From the NCBI GenBank assembly GCA_017990865.1, contig JAGNNB010000123.1, positions 1 to 8,196 on the forward strand: a stretch of DNA of 8,196 nt, given 5' to 3'. This DNA comes from Lysobacteraceae bacterium. GTDB lineage: Bacteria > Pseudomonadota > Gammaproteobacteria > Xanthomonadales > Xanthomonadaceae. This document shows positions 1 to 7,020 of the stretch, piece by piece (within the stretch, counting starts at the first letter, position 1; each line of letters begins with the position of its first letter). The notes below the pieces were generated by a model. That model was not told where the DNA came from and did no database searches. It saw nothing but the letters and a program-made list of their open reading frames with translations. Both the position numbers and the translations under genes were made by a program.

Positions 1-799
<799 letters not shown>

Positions 800-803
<4 letters not shown>

Positions 804-1729
804 GCGCAGCGCCCGCCGCGATGACGACGAGTTTCGGCATCATCGTCACCTGCTACAACTACCGCGATTTCGTGGTCGAAGCGGTGGACAGCGCGCTGGC
901 GCAAACGCGCCCGCCGAAACAGATCGTGGTGGTCGACGACGGTTCGAAAGACGGCTCGCAAGACGTGCTGCGCGAGCGCTACGGCGACGACCCGCGGGTG
1001 ACGCTGCTGTTCTGCGAAAACGGCGGGCAACTGGTCGCGTTCCAACGCGGCTTGGCCGCGACCGATGCCGATGTCGTGTGCTTTCTCGATGCCGACGACC
1101 GCTGGGAGCCGGCGCATCTGGAAAAAATCGGCGCGCTGTACGACGCGCGCAGCGACGTGGATTTCGCGTTCAACGACATCGTGCTGTTCGGCAACGAAAC
1201 TCGCACGATCGCGTTCGCGGATCGCGCGCTCGACCTCGGCTACACCGCCATCGCCACCTGGGCGCTGACGTATTGGTACGGCGCGCCGACCTCGGCGCTG
1301 TCGCTGCGTCGCGCGCTGGCCGAGCGCTGCTTGACGCTCTCGCCGCAGGCGATGGCGACATGGCGATTGTCCGCCGACAACTGCTTGGTCTACGGCGCCA
1401 GCCTGCTGGGCGGGCGCAAATATTTTCTGCCCACCGCCACCGTCGGCTATCGCATCCACGGCAAGAACGGCTGGTGGTCGCAGCGCGGCCCGGTCGAAAC
1501 CTATCGCAATCGTCTGCGCTCGCGCGGGTTGATCGGCGAATACGCGCGCACGGCGGGCATCGACGAAACGTGCTTGGAATTGGCCAAGCTGGAATACAAA
1601 ACCAAACCCGCGCCGGATTGGGCCGAAACCAAACGCTACGCGCGCCTGTGCATGCGCGGCGACGCACCGCTGTGGAAACGCGTCGAGCGAGCGCTCAGCG
1701 TGCTCGGCGGTCGCAAACGCGCGCGTTAA
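800..1729 (+). CDS. Family 2 glycosyltransferase (GT-A fold)
   Basis: Predicted cytoplasmic nucleotide-sugar-dependent glycosyltransferase of 309 aa, normal for a single-domain GT2. Residues 12-110 form the GT-A nucleotide-binding domain: [10 protein letters not shown] (12-21), [11 protein letters not shown] (43-53) for nucleotide binding, and FLDADD (95-100), the DxD-like metal site. A later acidic motif, SADNCL (191-196), sits where GT2 enzymes keep the catalytic base, and GYRIHGKNG (216-224) is the common C-terminal signature. No transmembrane segment is evident. The ATG at 800 overlaps the UXS stop, and an AAGG lies about 10 nt upstream; the frame is open much further 5' but that part is a shadow of UXS. 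A second Met at residue 8 (base 821) is a possible start. The sugar and acceptor cannot be told from sequence; a surface polysaccharide is inferred from context. Confidence 0.92.
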
Positions 1730-1741
1730 TGGCAGCATTGC

Positions 1742-1810
1742 GTAGGAGGGCCTTCAGGCCCGATGACGGACGCTCACATTTGCCTTGGTCGGGGCTGAAG
1801 CCCCTCCTAC
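1742..1810. repeat. Inverted pair of GTAGGAG-headed REP-like palindromes
   Basis: Two REP-like units face each other. The left unit (1742-1764) starts GTAGGAG and folds with arms GGGCCT/AGGCCC around TC (1748-1761). The right unit (1788-1810) is its inverse, ends CTCCTAC, and has arms GGGGCT/AGCCCC (1791-1804). A 23-bp spacer separates them. The GTAG head and the paired inverted layout match the SMAG/REP elements of Stenotrophomonas and relatives, substrates of REP-associated (RAYT) transposases. It lies 12 bp after the GT2 stop and ends 40 bp before the GT4 start, so it may form an RNA hairpin that attenuates or stabilises the transcript. There is no U-run for a classical terminator. Confidence 0.85.
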
Positions 1811-1850
1811 GAAACGCGGGTTGGCCGAATCCACAGGCACGCATGCTGCG

Positions 1851-2990
1851 ATGAAGATTCTCTACACTAATTTCCACGACGGCGACGGCGGCGGCCACAC
1901 CACGTATCTCATCGCGCTCGCGCGCGGGCTGCGCGCACGGCACGAGATTCATCTTGCGCTGCCGCCGAGCAGTCGCGCGTATCGCGAGGCGCAGGCGCTC
2001 GACGACGTGCGCACGCATGCGCAACCGTTCCCGAACGGGTTGAAACAGTGGGCCGCGCAGCGCGCGGCGCGGAAATCCTTGCGCGCGCTGCTCGAACGCG
2101 AGCGTTTCGACATCGTCCACGTCAACGGATCGGCCGATCATCGTTTGGTCTTGTCGGCGTTGCGCGGTCTGAACCCGCGGCCGAAACTGGTGTGGACCAA
2201 GCACAATTCCAAGCCGGTCGGCGGCCTCGGCCACTGGTGGCGCGCGCGGCGCACCGATCTGGCGATCGCGGTCAGCGAAGCGACGCGGCGCGAATTGCTC
2301 GCCACGCCCTATGCACGCTGCGCGCCTGTCACGGTGCGCAACGGCATCGACACCGCGCGCTTCGCGCCGATGCCCGCGGAAGCGGCGGGCGAAGAACGTG
2401 ACGGGGAATTGGACAGCGTGCGTTGGCGATTGGCCGGCGATGTGGGGCTGCTGCTCGGCAGCAACGCGGGCACCGCCGATTACAAAGGCTGGATGGATCT
2501 GATCGAAGCCTTGTCGACGCTGCCGGACGCCGAGCGCGCGAAGATCCATGTGTTGCTGTGCGGGAAGCCGCCGAGCGAGACGCAACGCGCGCGTATCGAC
2601 GCGCTGGAGCTGACGGCGCAGATGCATTTCGCGGGCATGCTCGACGACGTGCGCCCCGCCATCGCCGCGATCGACGCCGGTTTCGTGCTGTCGTACGCGG
2701 TGGAAACCATTTCCTTCGCCTGCCGCGAAATGATGGCGATGGGCAAGCCCGTGCTGGTCAGCGACTACGCCGGGCTGCCGGAAAATATCGATCACGGCAT
2801 CGACGGCTGGGTCGTCAAAACCCGCGACATCGCCGCGATCGCGCAGGCGCTTCGTACGATCCTCGAACGCCGCAACGATTTACCCGCGATGGGCGACGCC
2901 GCGCGCGCGAAAGCCGTGCGCGAATTCGACCTCTCGCAGTTCGTCGACGGCACCGAAGCGGCGTATCGCAACGTGCTTTCGCCGAATTGA
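1851..2990 (+). CDS. Family 4 (group 1) glycosyltransferase, GT-B fold
   Basis: Predicted retaining glycosyltransferase of 379 aa, a normal GT4 length. The N-terminal acceptor domain opens MKILYTNFHDGDGGGHTTYL, with the usual glycine-rich loop (GGGHTTYL, 13-20), FDIVHVNG (86-93) and TKHN (116-119). The C-terminal donor domain begins near TVRNGID (161-167) and has LLLGSNAG (200-207), a Lys212 in YKGW where GT4 enzymes bind the donor phosphate, and the E-x7-E motif (Glu285 and Glu293) in AVETISFACREMMAMGKP. I chose the ATG at 1851 because it gives the canonical N-terminus; the frame is open back to a TTG at 1785, but that part is repeat sequence. No clear Shine-Dalgarno sequence precedes it. 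It follows uxs and GT2 in the same direction, separated by the REP pair. Substrates are unknown. Confidence 0.9.
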   Translation: MKILYTNFHDGDGGGHTTYLIALARGLRARHEIHLALPPSSRAYREAQALDDVRTHAQPFPNGLKQWAAQRAARKSLRALLERERFDIVHVNGSADHRLVLSALRGLNPRPKLVWTKHNSKPVGGLGHWWRARRTDLAIAVSEATRRELLATPYARCAPVTVRNGIDTARFAPMPAEAAGEERDGELDSVRWRLAGDVGLLLGSNAGTADYKGWMDLIEALSTLPDAERAKIHVLLCGKPPSETQRARIDALELTAQMHFAGMLDDVRPAIAAIDAGFVLSYAVETISFACREMMAMGKPVLVSDYAGLPENIDHGIDGWVVKTRDIAAIAQALRTILERRNDLPAMGDAARAKAVREFDLSQFVDGTEAAYRNVLSPN

Positions 2991-3006
2991 TCCGATCGAA
3001 CGCCCC

Positions 3007-3113
3007 GTAGAGCGGAGCGAAGCTCCGCTACACAGACCGACCTTGTAGAGCGGAGCGAAGCTCCGCTGTACCGGTCTTCGGGGCGATTTCAGCGGAGCTG
3101 CGCTCCGCTCTAC
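3007..3113. repeat. Three-copy GTAG-headed REP-like array in a convergent 3' region
   Basis: Three copies of a GTAG plus AGCGGAGC-GAA-GCTCCGCT hairpin. Copy 1 is 3007-3031 (stem 3011-3029), copy 2 is 3045-3070 (stem 3049-3067), both in + orientation and 38 bp apart. Copy 3 is 3091-3113 in reverse orientation, with loop TGC instead of GAA on the + strand. Stems are perfect 8-bp pairs. The palindrome differs from the GTAGGAG family elsewhere in the window but keeps the GTAG head. No transposase gene is near, as expected for non-autonomous REPs. Confidence 0.87.
3011..3067 (+). terminator. Possible REP-based transcription stop after the GT4 gene
   Basis: Two strong 8-bp GC-rich hairpins begin 20 nt after the GT4 stop codon, where a terminator is expected between convergent genes. 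They lack a following U-run, so intrinsic termination is uncertain; blocking of 3' exonucleases or Rho-associated ending is equally possible. Inference from position and structure only. Confidence 0.35.
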
Positions 3114-3208
3114 TTGCCCTTCTTTTCCTTCTTTTCCGCGCGCTTTTCTTTCAGCGTCTTTTCCGGTTTCTTCTTCTGCTGCTTTTTCTGATCCATGCCT
3201 TTGGACAT
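3110..3208 (-). CDS. Small lysine-rich protein (32 aa), function unknown
   Basis: A 32-residue frame too short for usual ORF calling. It begins MSKGMDQKKQQKKKPEKTLK and continues EKRAEKKEKKGK: 15 of 32 residues are Lys or Arg, with no hydrophobic segment, so it is a soluble, strongly basic, probably disordered peptide. Very small proteins with an MSKG start, K-rich middle and EKRAxKK-like end are, as I recall, common in Xanthomonadaceae and Pseudomonas genomes as hypothetical proteins; nucleic-acid or ribosome association would be a guess. A GGAG lies 6 nt upstream of the ATG, supporting translation. The TAG stop is formed by the GTAG head of the neighbouring REP copy. It is convergent with the GT4 gene and separated from the upstream ArnT-like gene by 176 bp, so it probably has its own promoter. 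Confidence 0.72.
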   Translation of the reverse strand: MSKGMDQKKQQKKKPEKTLKEKRAEKKEKKGK

Positions 3209-3214
3209 GATGGG

Positions 3215-3218
3215 CTCC
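3215..3218 (-). promoter_or_regulatory. Shine-Dalgarno GGAG of the lysine-rich small ORF
   Basis: On the minus strand GGAG is followed by CCCATC and the ATG at 3208, a good 6-nt spacing. It is the main evidence, besides composition, that the 32-codon frame is translated and that the first rather than the second Met (residue 5) is the start. Confidence 0.55.
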
Positions 3219-3331
3219 GTGGTGGTATGCGGTCGGGCGTCCAGCCTACTGCGCCCGCGAGCGGGCGGCAAACCATGGCGCCATCATCCATCCTCGCCCC
3301 CGCGCGGTCGACGCCCTCTCGCGCTCCTTCG

Positions 3332-3380
3332 GCGCCCGCATGCCGGGCGCGACGCCGGCACGGCCATGCGGACCGGCGTC
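3332..3380 (-). terminator. Two adjacent GC-rich hairpins after the ArnT-like gene
   Basis: Reading along the minus strand, 5 nt after the stop codon comes an 8-bp perfect stem (GACGCCGG/CCGGCGTC, 3351-3358 with 3373-3380, 14-nt loop), followed directly by a 7-bp stem (GCGCCCG/CGGGCGC, 3332-3338 with 3344-3350, 5-nt loop). Position fits a transcript end. No T-tract follows, so intrinsic termination is doubtful. Confidence 0.35.
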
Positions 3381-3384
3381 CGCG

Positions 3385-5109
3385 CTAATCGTCCTGCCCG
3401 TCCGCCTCGTTCTGCGTTTTGGTGCCCTGCGGCGCGCAGGCGGGATCGGGCACGGCCGCGGCCGGCACCAACCACCAACGCCGACGATTCGCGAAACCGG
3501 CGAATTCCGCGCGTTCGCGCGCCACGCATTGCGACAGCGCGTGTTCCTGCACCAGCAGCCAACGCTTCGCGGGCGCTTCGGCCTGCCAACGCATGGCGGC
3601 GGCCATTTGGTCGGGCCACAGCACGTTGAAACCGAAATCCTTCGCGGGTCGGTCGGCCATCAGCAGGTTCTGTTCTTTCCAGGCGACGAGGCCGAGTTCG
3701 GCGTCCGCGCCGATGCGCTGGCCGACGTGGGTCATCAAGCCCCGCGCGGAAGTGGAATCGTTGAGCAGCGGATAACCGATCAGACTGAACAGCACCCAGG
3801 TCCCGCCCAACATCCAGATCAAGCCGTGGACGCCGCGACGCACGCGATGCCACGCCAACGCGCCGAGCCCCCAGGCGCCGATGGCGAGCAGCAACCCGGC
3901 CGCGGCGCGACCGCCGTCGGTGAAACCGCGCTCCATCACGAATTTGGTTTCGAATTTCGGCTCGCCGAACCACATCGCCGCGCCCGCCGCGAAGAACACC
4001 GTCGCCAACGCGAGCCCGACGACGAACGCGATACGTCGCGGCCACAGCTTGCGCACGATGCCCGGCAACAACGGCGCCAGCGCGAGGCAGGCCATCGGCA
4101 GCGCGGGCAGGATGTAGACGTCGCGTTTGCCGCTGGGGATCGAAAAGAACAGCACCACGAACGCCCACCACGCCAGCGGCAGCAGATAGCGCGCATCGCG
4201 ACGTCGCAAACGCCGACGCCAGGCGGGAATCGCCCACGGCAACGCGAACATCGCCGGCCACCACATCGAGGCCATCACGCCGAAGTGGTACCACCACGGT
4301 TGCGCGTGATCCCAGGATTTCGAGTAACGCCCGGCGGTTTGCCGGAACAGGATGTCGTTGAGATACGCGCGATATTCCGGCTCGTTCTGCGACAACGCGG
4401 TCGTCACCATCGGCACCAGCCACAGCGCGGCAGCGGCGGCGAAAAACAGCGGCCCGCACCAGAAACGCCAGTTCTTCGCGTGCAGGTGCGCACCACGCCA
4501 ACCGGCCAACGCGGCGAAGACAGCGGGCGCGATCATCACCAGCGCCAACACGCCGACGCCTTTGGTGATGGTGCCCAAACCGGCGGCGAACCAGCCGAGC
4601 CACCACATGCGCCAATCCGGGCCTTTCAGCAAATGCCGCAACAGACCGTAGTTGGCGAGCGTGATCCAGAAAATCACCAGCGGATCGATCTGCGCTTTCT
4701 TCGTCTGGTACGTGAAATGCACCACGAACAACAACGCCCAGGCCGCATACAAGCCGACGCGACGCGTCCACAGCCGCCGGCCCAAGTCGTATACGCACCA
4801 CAACGTGCCCAGCGCTGCGAGCAGCGACGGCAGCAAGAACGCGATGCGCCATTCGCCGAACAACGTGTACAGCGCCGCCTGCCACCACATCAGCATCGGC
4901 GGCTTGTCCGAATACAGCTCCGAGCCGCGATGCGGGAACAGCCAGTCGCCGCTCTCGACCATTTGCTTCGCGACCAAAGCGAAGCGCGGCTCGTCCGACG
5001 GCCACGGGTCGCGCAGTCCCAAACCGGCGCCGAGCACCAACAGCGCGGTGAACGCGAGCAGCCAGAATTCGCGGGACGGGCGTGTGTTCAAGAAGCGGAT
5101 CGTCGACAT
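3385..5109 (-). CDS. ArnT/PMT-family membrane glycosyltransferase (GT39/GT83-like)
   Basis: A 574-aa integral membrane protein predicted to move a sugar from a polyprenyl-phosphate carrier onto a periplasmic acceptor, as ArnT does with L-Ara4N on lipid A. The first membrane segment (about 15-32) is followed by RDPWPSDEPRFA (33-44), the periplasmic loop with the acidic residues conserved in this superfamily, and then SGDWLFPH and LYSDKPPMLMWW (65-76), very ArnT-like. About ten more hydrophobic segments run to residue 450, with SIPSGKRDVYILP (323-335) matching the S-x4-K-x4-LP motif. A soluble tail of about 120 residues ends at 574. The ATG at 5109 fits the N-terminal membrane start; the frame is open to 5571 only through repeats and the rsmB shadow. 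No good Shine-Dalgarno is seen; a REP hairpin ends 13 nt upstream. Calling it arnT itself is not justified because the sugar is unknown. Confidence 0.9.
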   Translation of the reverse strand: MSTIRFLNTRPSREFWLLAFTALLVLGAGLGLRDPWPSDEPRFALVAKQMVESGDWLFPHRGSELYSDKPPMLMWWQAALYTLFGEWRIAFLLPSLLAALGTLWCVYDLGRRLWTRRVGLYAAWALLFVVHFTYQTKKAQIDPLVIFWITLANYGLLRHLLKGPDWRMWWLGWFAAGLGTITKGVGVLALVMIAPAVFAALAGWRGAHLHAKNWRFWCGPLFFAAAAALWLVPMVTTALSQNEPEYRAYLNDILFRQTAGRYSKSWDHAQPWWYHFGVMASMWWPAMFALPWAIPAWRRRLRRRDARYLLPLAWWAFVVLFFSIPSGKRDVYILPALPMACLALAPLLPGIVRKLWPRRIAFVVGLALATVFFAAGAAMWFGEPKFETKFVMERGFTDGGRAAAGLLLAIGAWGLGALAWHRVRRGVHGLIWMLGGTWVLFSLIGYPLLNDSTSARGLMTHVGQRIGADAELGLVAWKEQNLLMADRPAKDFGFNVLWPDQMAAAMRWQAEAPAKRWLLVQEHALSQCVARERAEFAGFANRRRWWLVPAAAVPDPACAPQGTKTQNEADGQDD

Positions 5110-5122
5110 CCGCGCATGATAC

Positions 5123-5145
5123 GTAGGAGCGGCTTCAGCCGCGAC
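5123..5145 (+). repeat. Single GTAGGAG-headed REP-like unit
   Basis: Starts GTAGGAG and folds with arms GCGGCT/AGCCGC around TC (5129-5142). It is the same family as the pair at 1742-1810 but with a different, still perfectly paired stem. It lies in the presumed 5' leader of the ArnT-like gene, 13 nt from its start codon. Confidence 0.85.
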
Positions 5146-5168
5146 CGCGCCCGGTCGCTGCTCGATCT

Positions 5169-5297
5169 TTGTGGAGAGCCGGCAGGCCCGATGGTTCCGA
5201 GTGGAGATCGGGCCTTCCGGCCCTCCCACAAAAACGCGACCGATGCTAGCGGGCGAACCGTTCGGATCGTTCTTGTGGGAGGGCCGGAAGGCCCGAA
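5169..5297. repeat. Cluster of three TTGTGGGAG-headed palindromes
   Basis: Three copies of a second short element, TTGTGGGAG followed by stem GGGCC-GGAA-GGCCC and CGA. Copy 1 (5169-5192, + orientation) is degenerate, with a broken stem. Copy 2 (5207-5232) is inverted and intact. Copy 3 (5273-5297, + orientation) is intact. They fill most of the gap between rsmB and the ArnT-like gene. The head differs from GTAG (GTGG), so it is a sister or separate family. Confidence 0.8.
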
Positions 5298-5319
5298 TGC
5301 AGTATGCCGGCCAGCCTTC

Positions 5320-5334
5320 GCAGGCCGCGCCTGC
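5320..5334 (-). terminator. Hairpin just after rsmB
   Basis: Perfect 6-bp stem GCAGGC/GCCTGC with a 3-nt loop, 8 nt after the rsmB TAG on the minus strand. There is no T-tract downstream, so it is only a candidate for ending the fmt-rsmB transcript; some read-through into the ArnT-like gene is possible. Confidence 0.3.
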
Positions 5335-5342
5335 CGGCGCTT

Positions 5343-6674
5343 CTACGCTTGAGCTTTGCGCAATCGCGCGTAGAAAAACCCGTCCATGCCGCCTTCGCCC
5401 GGCAATCGCTGGCGGCCCGGGCCTTCGACGCGGCCGAAGGTCTCGGGCAACGGCTCGACGACGGCATCGGGCGTGCGCGCAAGAAACGCTTCGATCTGCC
5501 CGGCATTCTCCTCGCGCAAAATCGAGCAAGTGGCGTAGAGCAACACACCGCCCGGCGCCAGCGTGAGCCACAGCGCATCGAGCAAACGCGCTTGCGTCGC
5601 GACCAACGCATCCAGATCGCTAGGGCGACGATGCAGCAAAATATCCGGCTGTCGGCGCACGATGCCGGTCGCCGAACACGGCGCATCGATCAGCACCGCA
5701 TCGAAGCGCTCGCCCGGCTGCGCGTCGACGAGCCACCAAGCATCCAGGTCGGTCGCATCTGCCGCGTGCAGCACGACATCGATATCGGCATCGACGCGCG
5801 ACAACGTTTCGCGCGTGCGGCGCAAACGACGCGCGTCGATATCCAGCGCGGTCAAGCGCACGGTCGGTTCGCGTTCCAACAGATGCGCGGCTTTGCCGCC
5901 CGGCGCGGCGCAGGCGTCGAGCACGCGCGCCTGCGGCGCGAGCGCCAGCGCATCCGCGACCGCTTGCGCGGCACCGTCCTGCACCGACACCCAGCCGGCG
6001 TCGAAATCGGGCAAATCGCGCACCGCGAGCGAAGCGTCCAAACGGATCGCATCGGGCAACGCGGCCGGCAGCGCCGTCGCCGCGTCGAACGCGATACCCG
6101 CATCGCGCAAACGCTGCGCGTAGGTGTCGCGATCGCAGCGCCGACGATTCACCCGCAGCCACAGCGGCGCCGCGACCGCACTCGCGGCGAGAATCGCGTC
6201 GGCATCGTTCGGCCAATCGCGTCGCACGCGGTCGCGCAACCATTCGGGCCACGTCAGCGCCGGATCGGCCGCGGGCACGCCATCGCGCTGCGCGCGTCGC
6301 AGCAGCGCATTGACCATGCCCGCCTGATGCGCACGCCCCATCGCGCGCGCCGCTTCCACCGTCGCATCCAACGCGGCGTGCGCCGGCAAACGCAAGGCTT
6401 CCAACTGCGCGAATCCCGCGTACAGCAACGCGCGCAGCGGGTCGTCGCGTTTGCCCAGCGGCTTGCTCACCCACGCTTCCAACGCCGCCGCGTAGCGCAC
6501 GCGCTCGCGCAGCACCGCGAAACAGATCGCCTCGACCAGGGCGCGATCGCGCGGGTCGTCGAGCGTCGGCAGCACCGTCGCGAATTCGGCTTTCAGCGAA
6601 CGCCCGCGATGCAGCACCGCATCCAGCACGCGCGCGGCGGCGAGGCGGGCTTCGATGCCTTTGGTCGCGCTCAT
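5343..6674 (-). CDS. rsmB: 16S rRNA (cytosine(967)-C(5))-methyltransferase RsmB
   Basis: Methylates C967 of 16S rRNA using S-adenosylmethionine, in the cytoplasm. The 443-aa product is of normal family length (E. coli 429). Residues 1-130 form the NusB-like RNA-binding domain (for example [15 protein letters not shown] and [12 protein letters not shown]). The Rossmann methyltransferase domain has the SAM-binding motif [10 protein letters not shown] (252-261), acidic ALDIDARRL (276-284), motif [14 protein letters not shown] (330-341, Cys333) and motif [13 protein letters not shown] (380-390, Cys383, the nucleophile in m5C enzymes). The end, [14 protein letters not shown], is typical. The start at 6674 is set by the ATGA overlap with the upstream gene and a strong GAGGAG 8 nt before it; a longer frame to 6764 is only the shadow of the upstream gene. 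It is the last gene of the fmt operon. Confidence 0.96.
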   Translation of the reverse strand: MSATKGIEARLAAARVLDAVLHRGRSLKAEFATVLPTLDDPRDRALVEAICFAVLRERVRYAAALEAWVSKPLGKRDDPLRALLYAGFAQLEALRLPAHAALDATVEAARAMGRAHQAGMVNALLRRAQRDGVPAADPALTWPEWLRDRVRRDWPNDADAILAASAVAAPLWLRVNRRRCDRDTYAQRLRDAGIAFDAATALPAALPDAIRLDASLAVRDLPDFDAGWVSVQDGAAQAVADALALAPQARVLDACAAPGGKAAHLLEREPTVRLTALDIDARRLRRTRETLSRVDADIDVVLHAADATDLDAWWLVDAQPGERFDAVLIDAPCSATGIVRRQPDILLHRRPSDLDALVATQARLLDALWLTLAPGGVLLYATCSILREENAGQIEAFLARTPDAVVEPLPETFGRVEGPGRQRLPGEGGMDGFFYARLRKAQA

Positions 6675-7018
6675 CGCGGCATCTCCTCGAAGCGGCTCAT
6701 CAATTCGATCGAATCGCGCGGGAACGACGCCATCCACGCCGTCGCGCCGTCGGCCAAGACGCATTCGATCAGATAGGCGTCGCGTGAAGGCACATCGTCG
6801 CCCTCCGCCGCGGTCACGATCGCGACCACGGCGCCCATGTCGCCGATCGCGGGGGAACGCGAACCCAGGCCGCAGCCGTCCGCGCGCATTCCCTCAAGCG
6901 AGCGAACGCGGACCACGTCGTATTCGCGGATCGCGCCGTCCGCATGCGCTGCGTTCGCATCGGGTGTGCTCGTATCGGGCATGCTCGTACCGGGCGTGTT
7001 CGTGTCGCGTGCGCTCAT
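6671..7018 (-). CDS. DUF4926-like small protein with Thr/Pro-rich N-terminus
   Basis: A 115-aa protein of unknown function. Residues 1-28 are low-complexity, Thr/Ser/Pro/Ala-rich, built on a five-residue repeat ([15 protein letters not shown]). The remainder resembles the small beta-rich DUF4926 family: [12 protein letters not shown] (32-43), [10 protein letters not shown] (59-68, the conserved G-x-x-G-x-V turn), [15 protein letters not shown] (82-96) and a final FPRDSIELM. That assignment is from pattern recall and is moderate. It has no catalytic motif, signal peptide or membrane segment. The ATG at 7018 overlaps the stop of the upstream 135-aa gene and the TGA overlaps the rsmB ATG, so it is coupled on both sides. 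Its last codons carry the rsmB Shine-Dalgarno sequence. Confidence 0.78.
   Translation of the reverse strand: MSARDTNTPGTSMPDTSTPDANAAHADGAIREYDVVRVRSLEGMRADGCGLGSRSPAIGDMGAVVAIVTAAEGDDVPSRDAYLIECVLADGATAWMASFPRDSIELMSRFEEMPR
6683..6688 (-). promoter_or_regulatory. Shine-Dalgarno GAGGAG of rsmB
   Basis: GAGGAG on the minus strand, 8 nt before the ATG at 6674, inside the last codons (Glu-Glu of FEEMPR) of the upstream gene. It fixes the rsmB start and suggests re-initiation after the upstream gene is translated. Confidence 0.75.
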
Positions 7019-7020
7019 GT
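6961..7020 (-). repeat. Imperfect 15-bp tandem repeat, four copies
   Basis: On the + strand four consecutive 15-mers (from 6961, 6976, 6991 and 7006) share the pattern CGGGxxTGxTCGTxx; a fifth, decayed copy (about 9 of 15 matching) may precede at 6946. The unit is a multiple of three, so it encodes the five-residue repeat at the N-terminus of the DUF4926-like protein. The last copy overlaps that gene's start codon and the stop of the gene upstream. Confidence 0.65.

Larger units (their letters stand above)
3209..3384. other. Non-coding gap with GC-rich hairpins, no gene seen
   Basis: Between the small ORF start and the ArnT-like stop. It contains a 7-bp perfect hairpin at 3252-3267 (CGCCCGC, loop GA), a 10-bp perfect palindrome ATGGCGCCAT at 3275-3284, and two more hairpins next to the ArnT-like stop (listed separately). 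A weak minus-strand promoter-like pair, TTTGCC and TAGGCT with an 18-nt spacer (about 3243-3272), could serve the small ORF, but the match is poor. No convincing gene; frames reading through it are low-complexity Arg/Pro shadows. Confidence 0.5.

Noticed and set aside
1785..1850. TTG start giving a longer GT4 protein
   Set aside because: The extra 22 codons come from REP repeat DNA and the ATG at 1851 opens exactly with the GT4 N-terminal strand.
3007..3113. CRISPR array
   Set aside because: Units are short palindromes in both orientations with unequal spacers (13-23 bp) and no cas genes; this is a REP pattern.
3275..3284. Palindrome ATGGCGCCAT as an operator
   Set aside because: A single 10-bp palindrome in GC-rich DNA is expected by chance, and no second site or regulator gene is nearby.
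3385..5109. Naming the membrane transferase arnT and linking it to Ara4N
   Set aside because: No arnA/B/C/D genes are visible and the superfamily includes many transferases with other sugars; UXS alone makes UDP-xylose, not Ara4N.
3340..5352. Long + strand frame (670 codons) opposite the ArnT-like gene
   Set aside because: Composition is Arg/Gln/His/Pro-rich with no domain motif; it is the antisense shadow of a clearly recognisable membrane protein, left open by high GC. Same for the + frame at 5304-6776 opposite rsmB.
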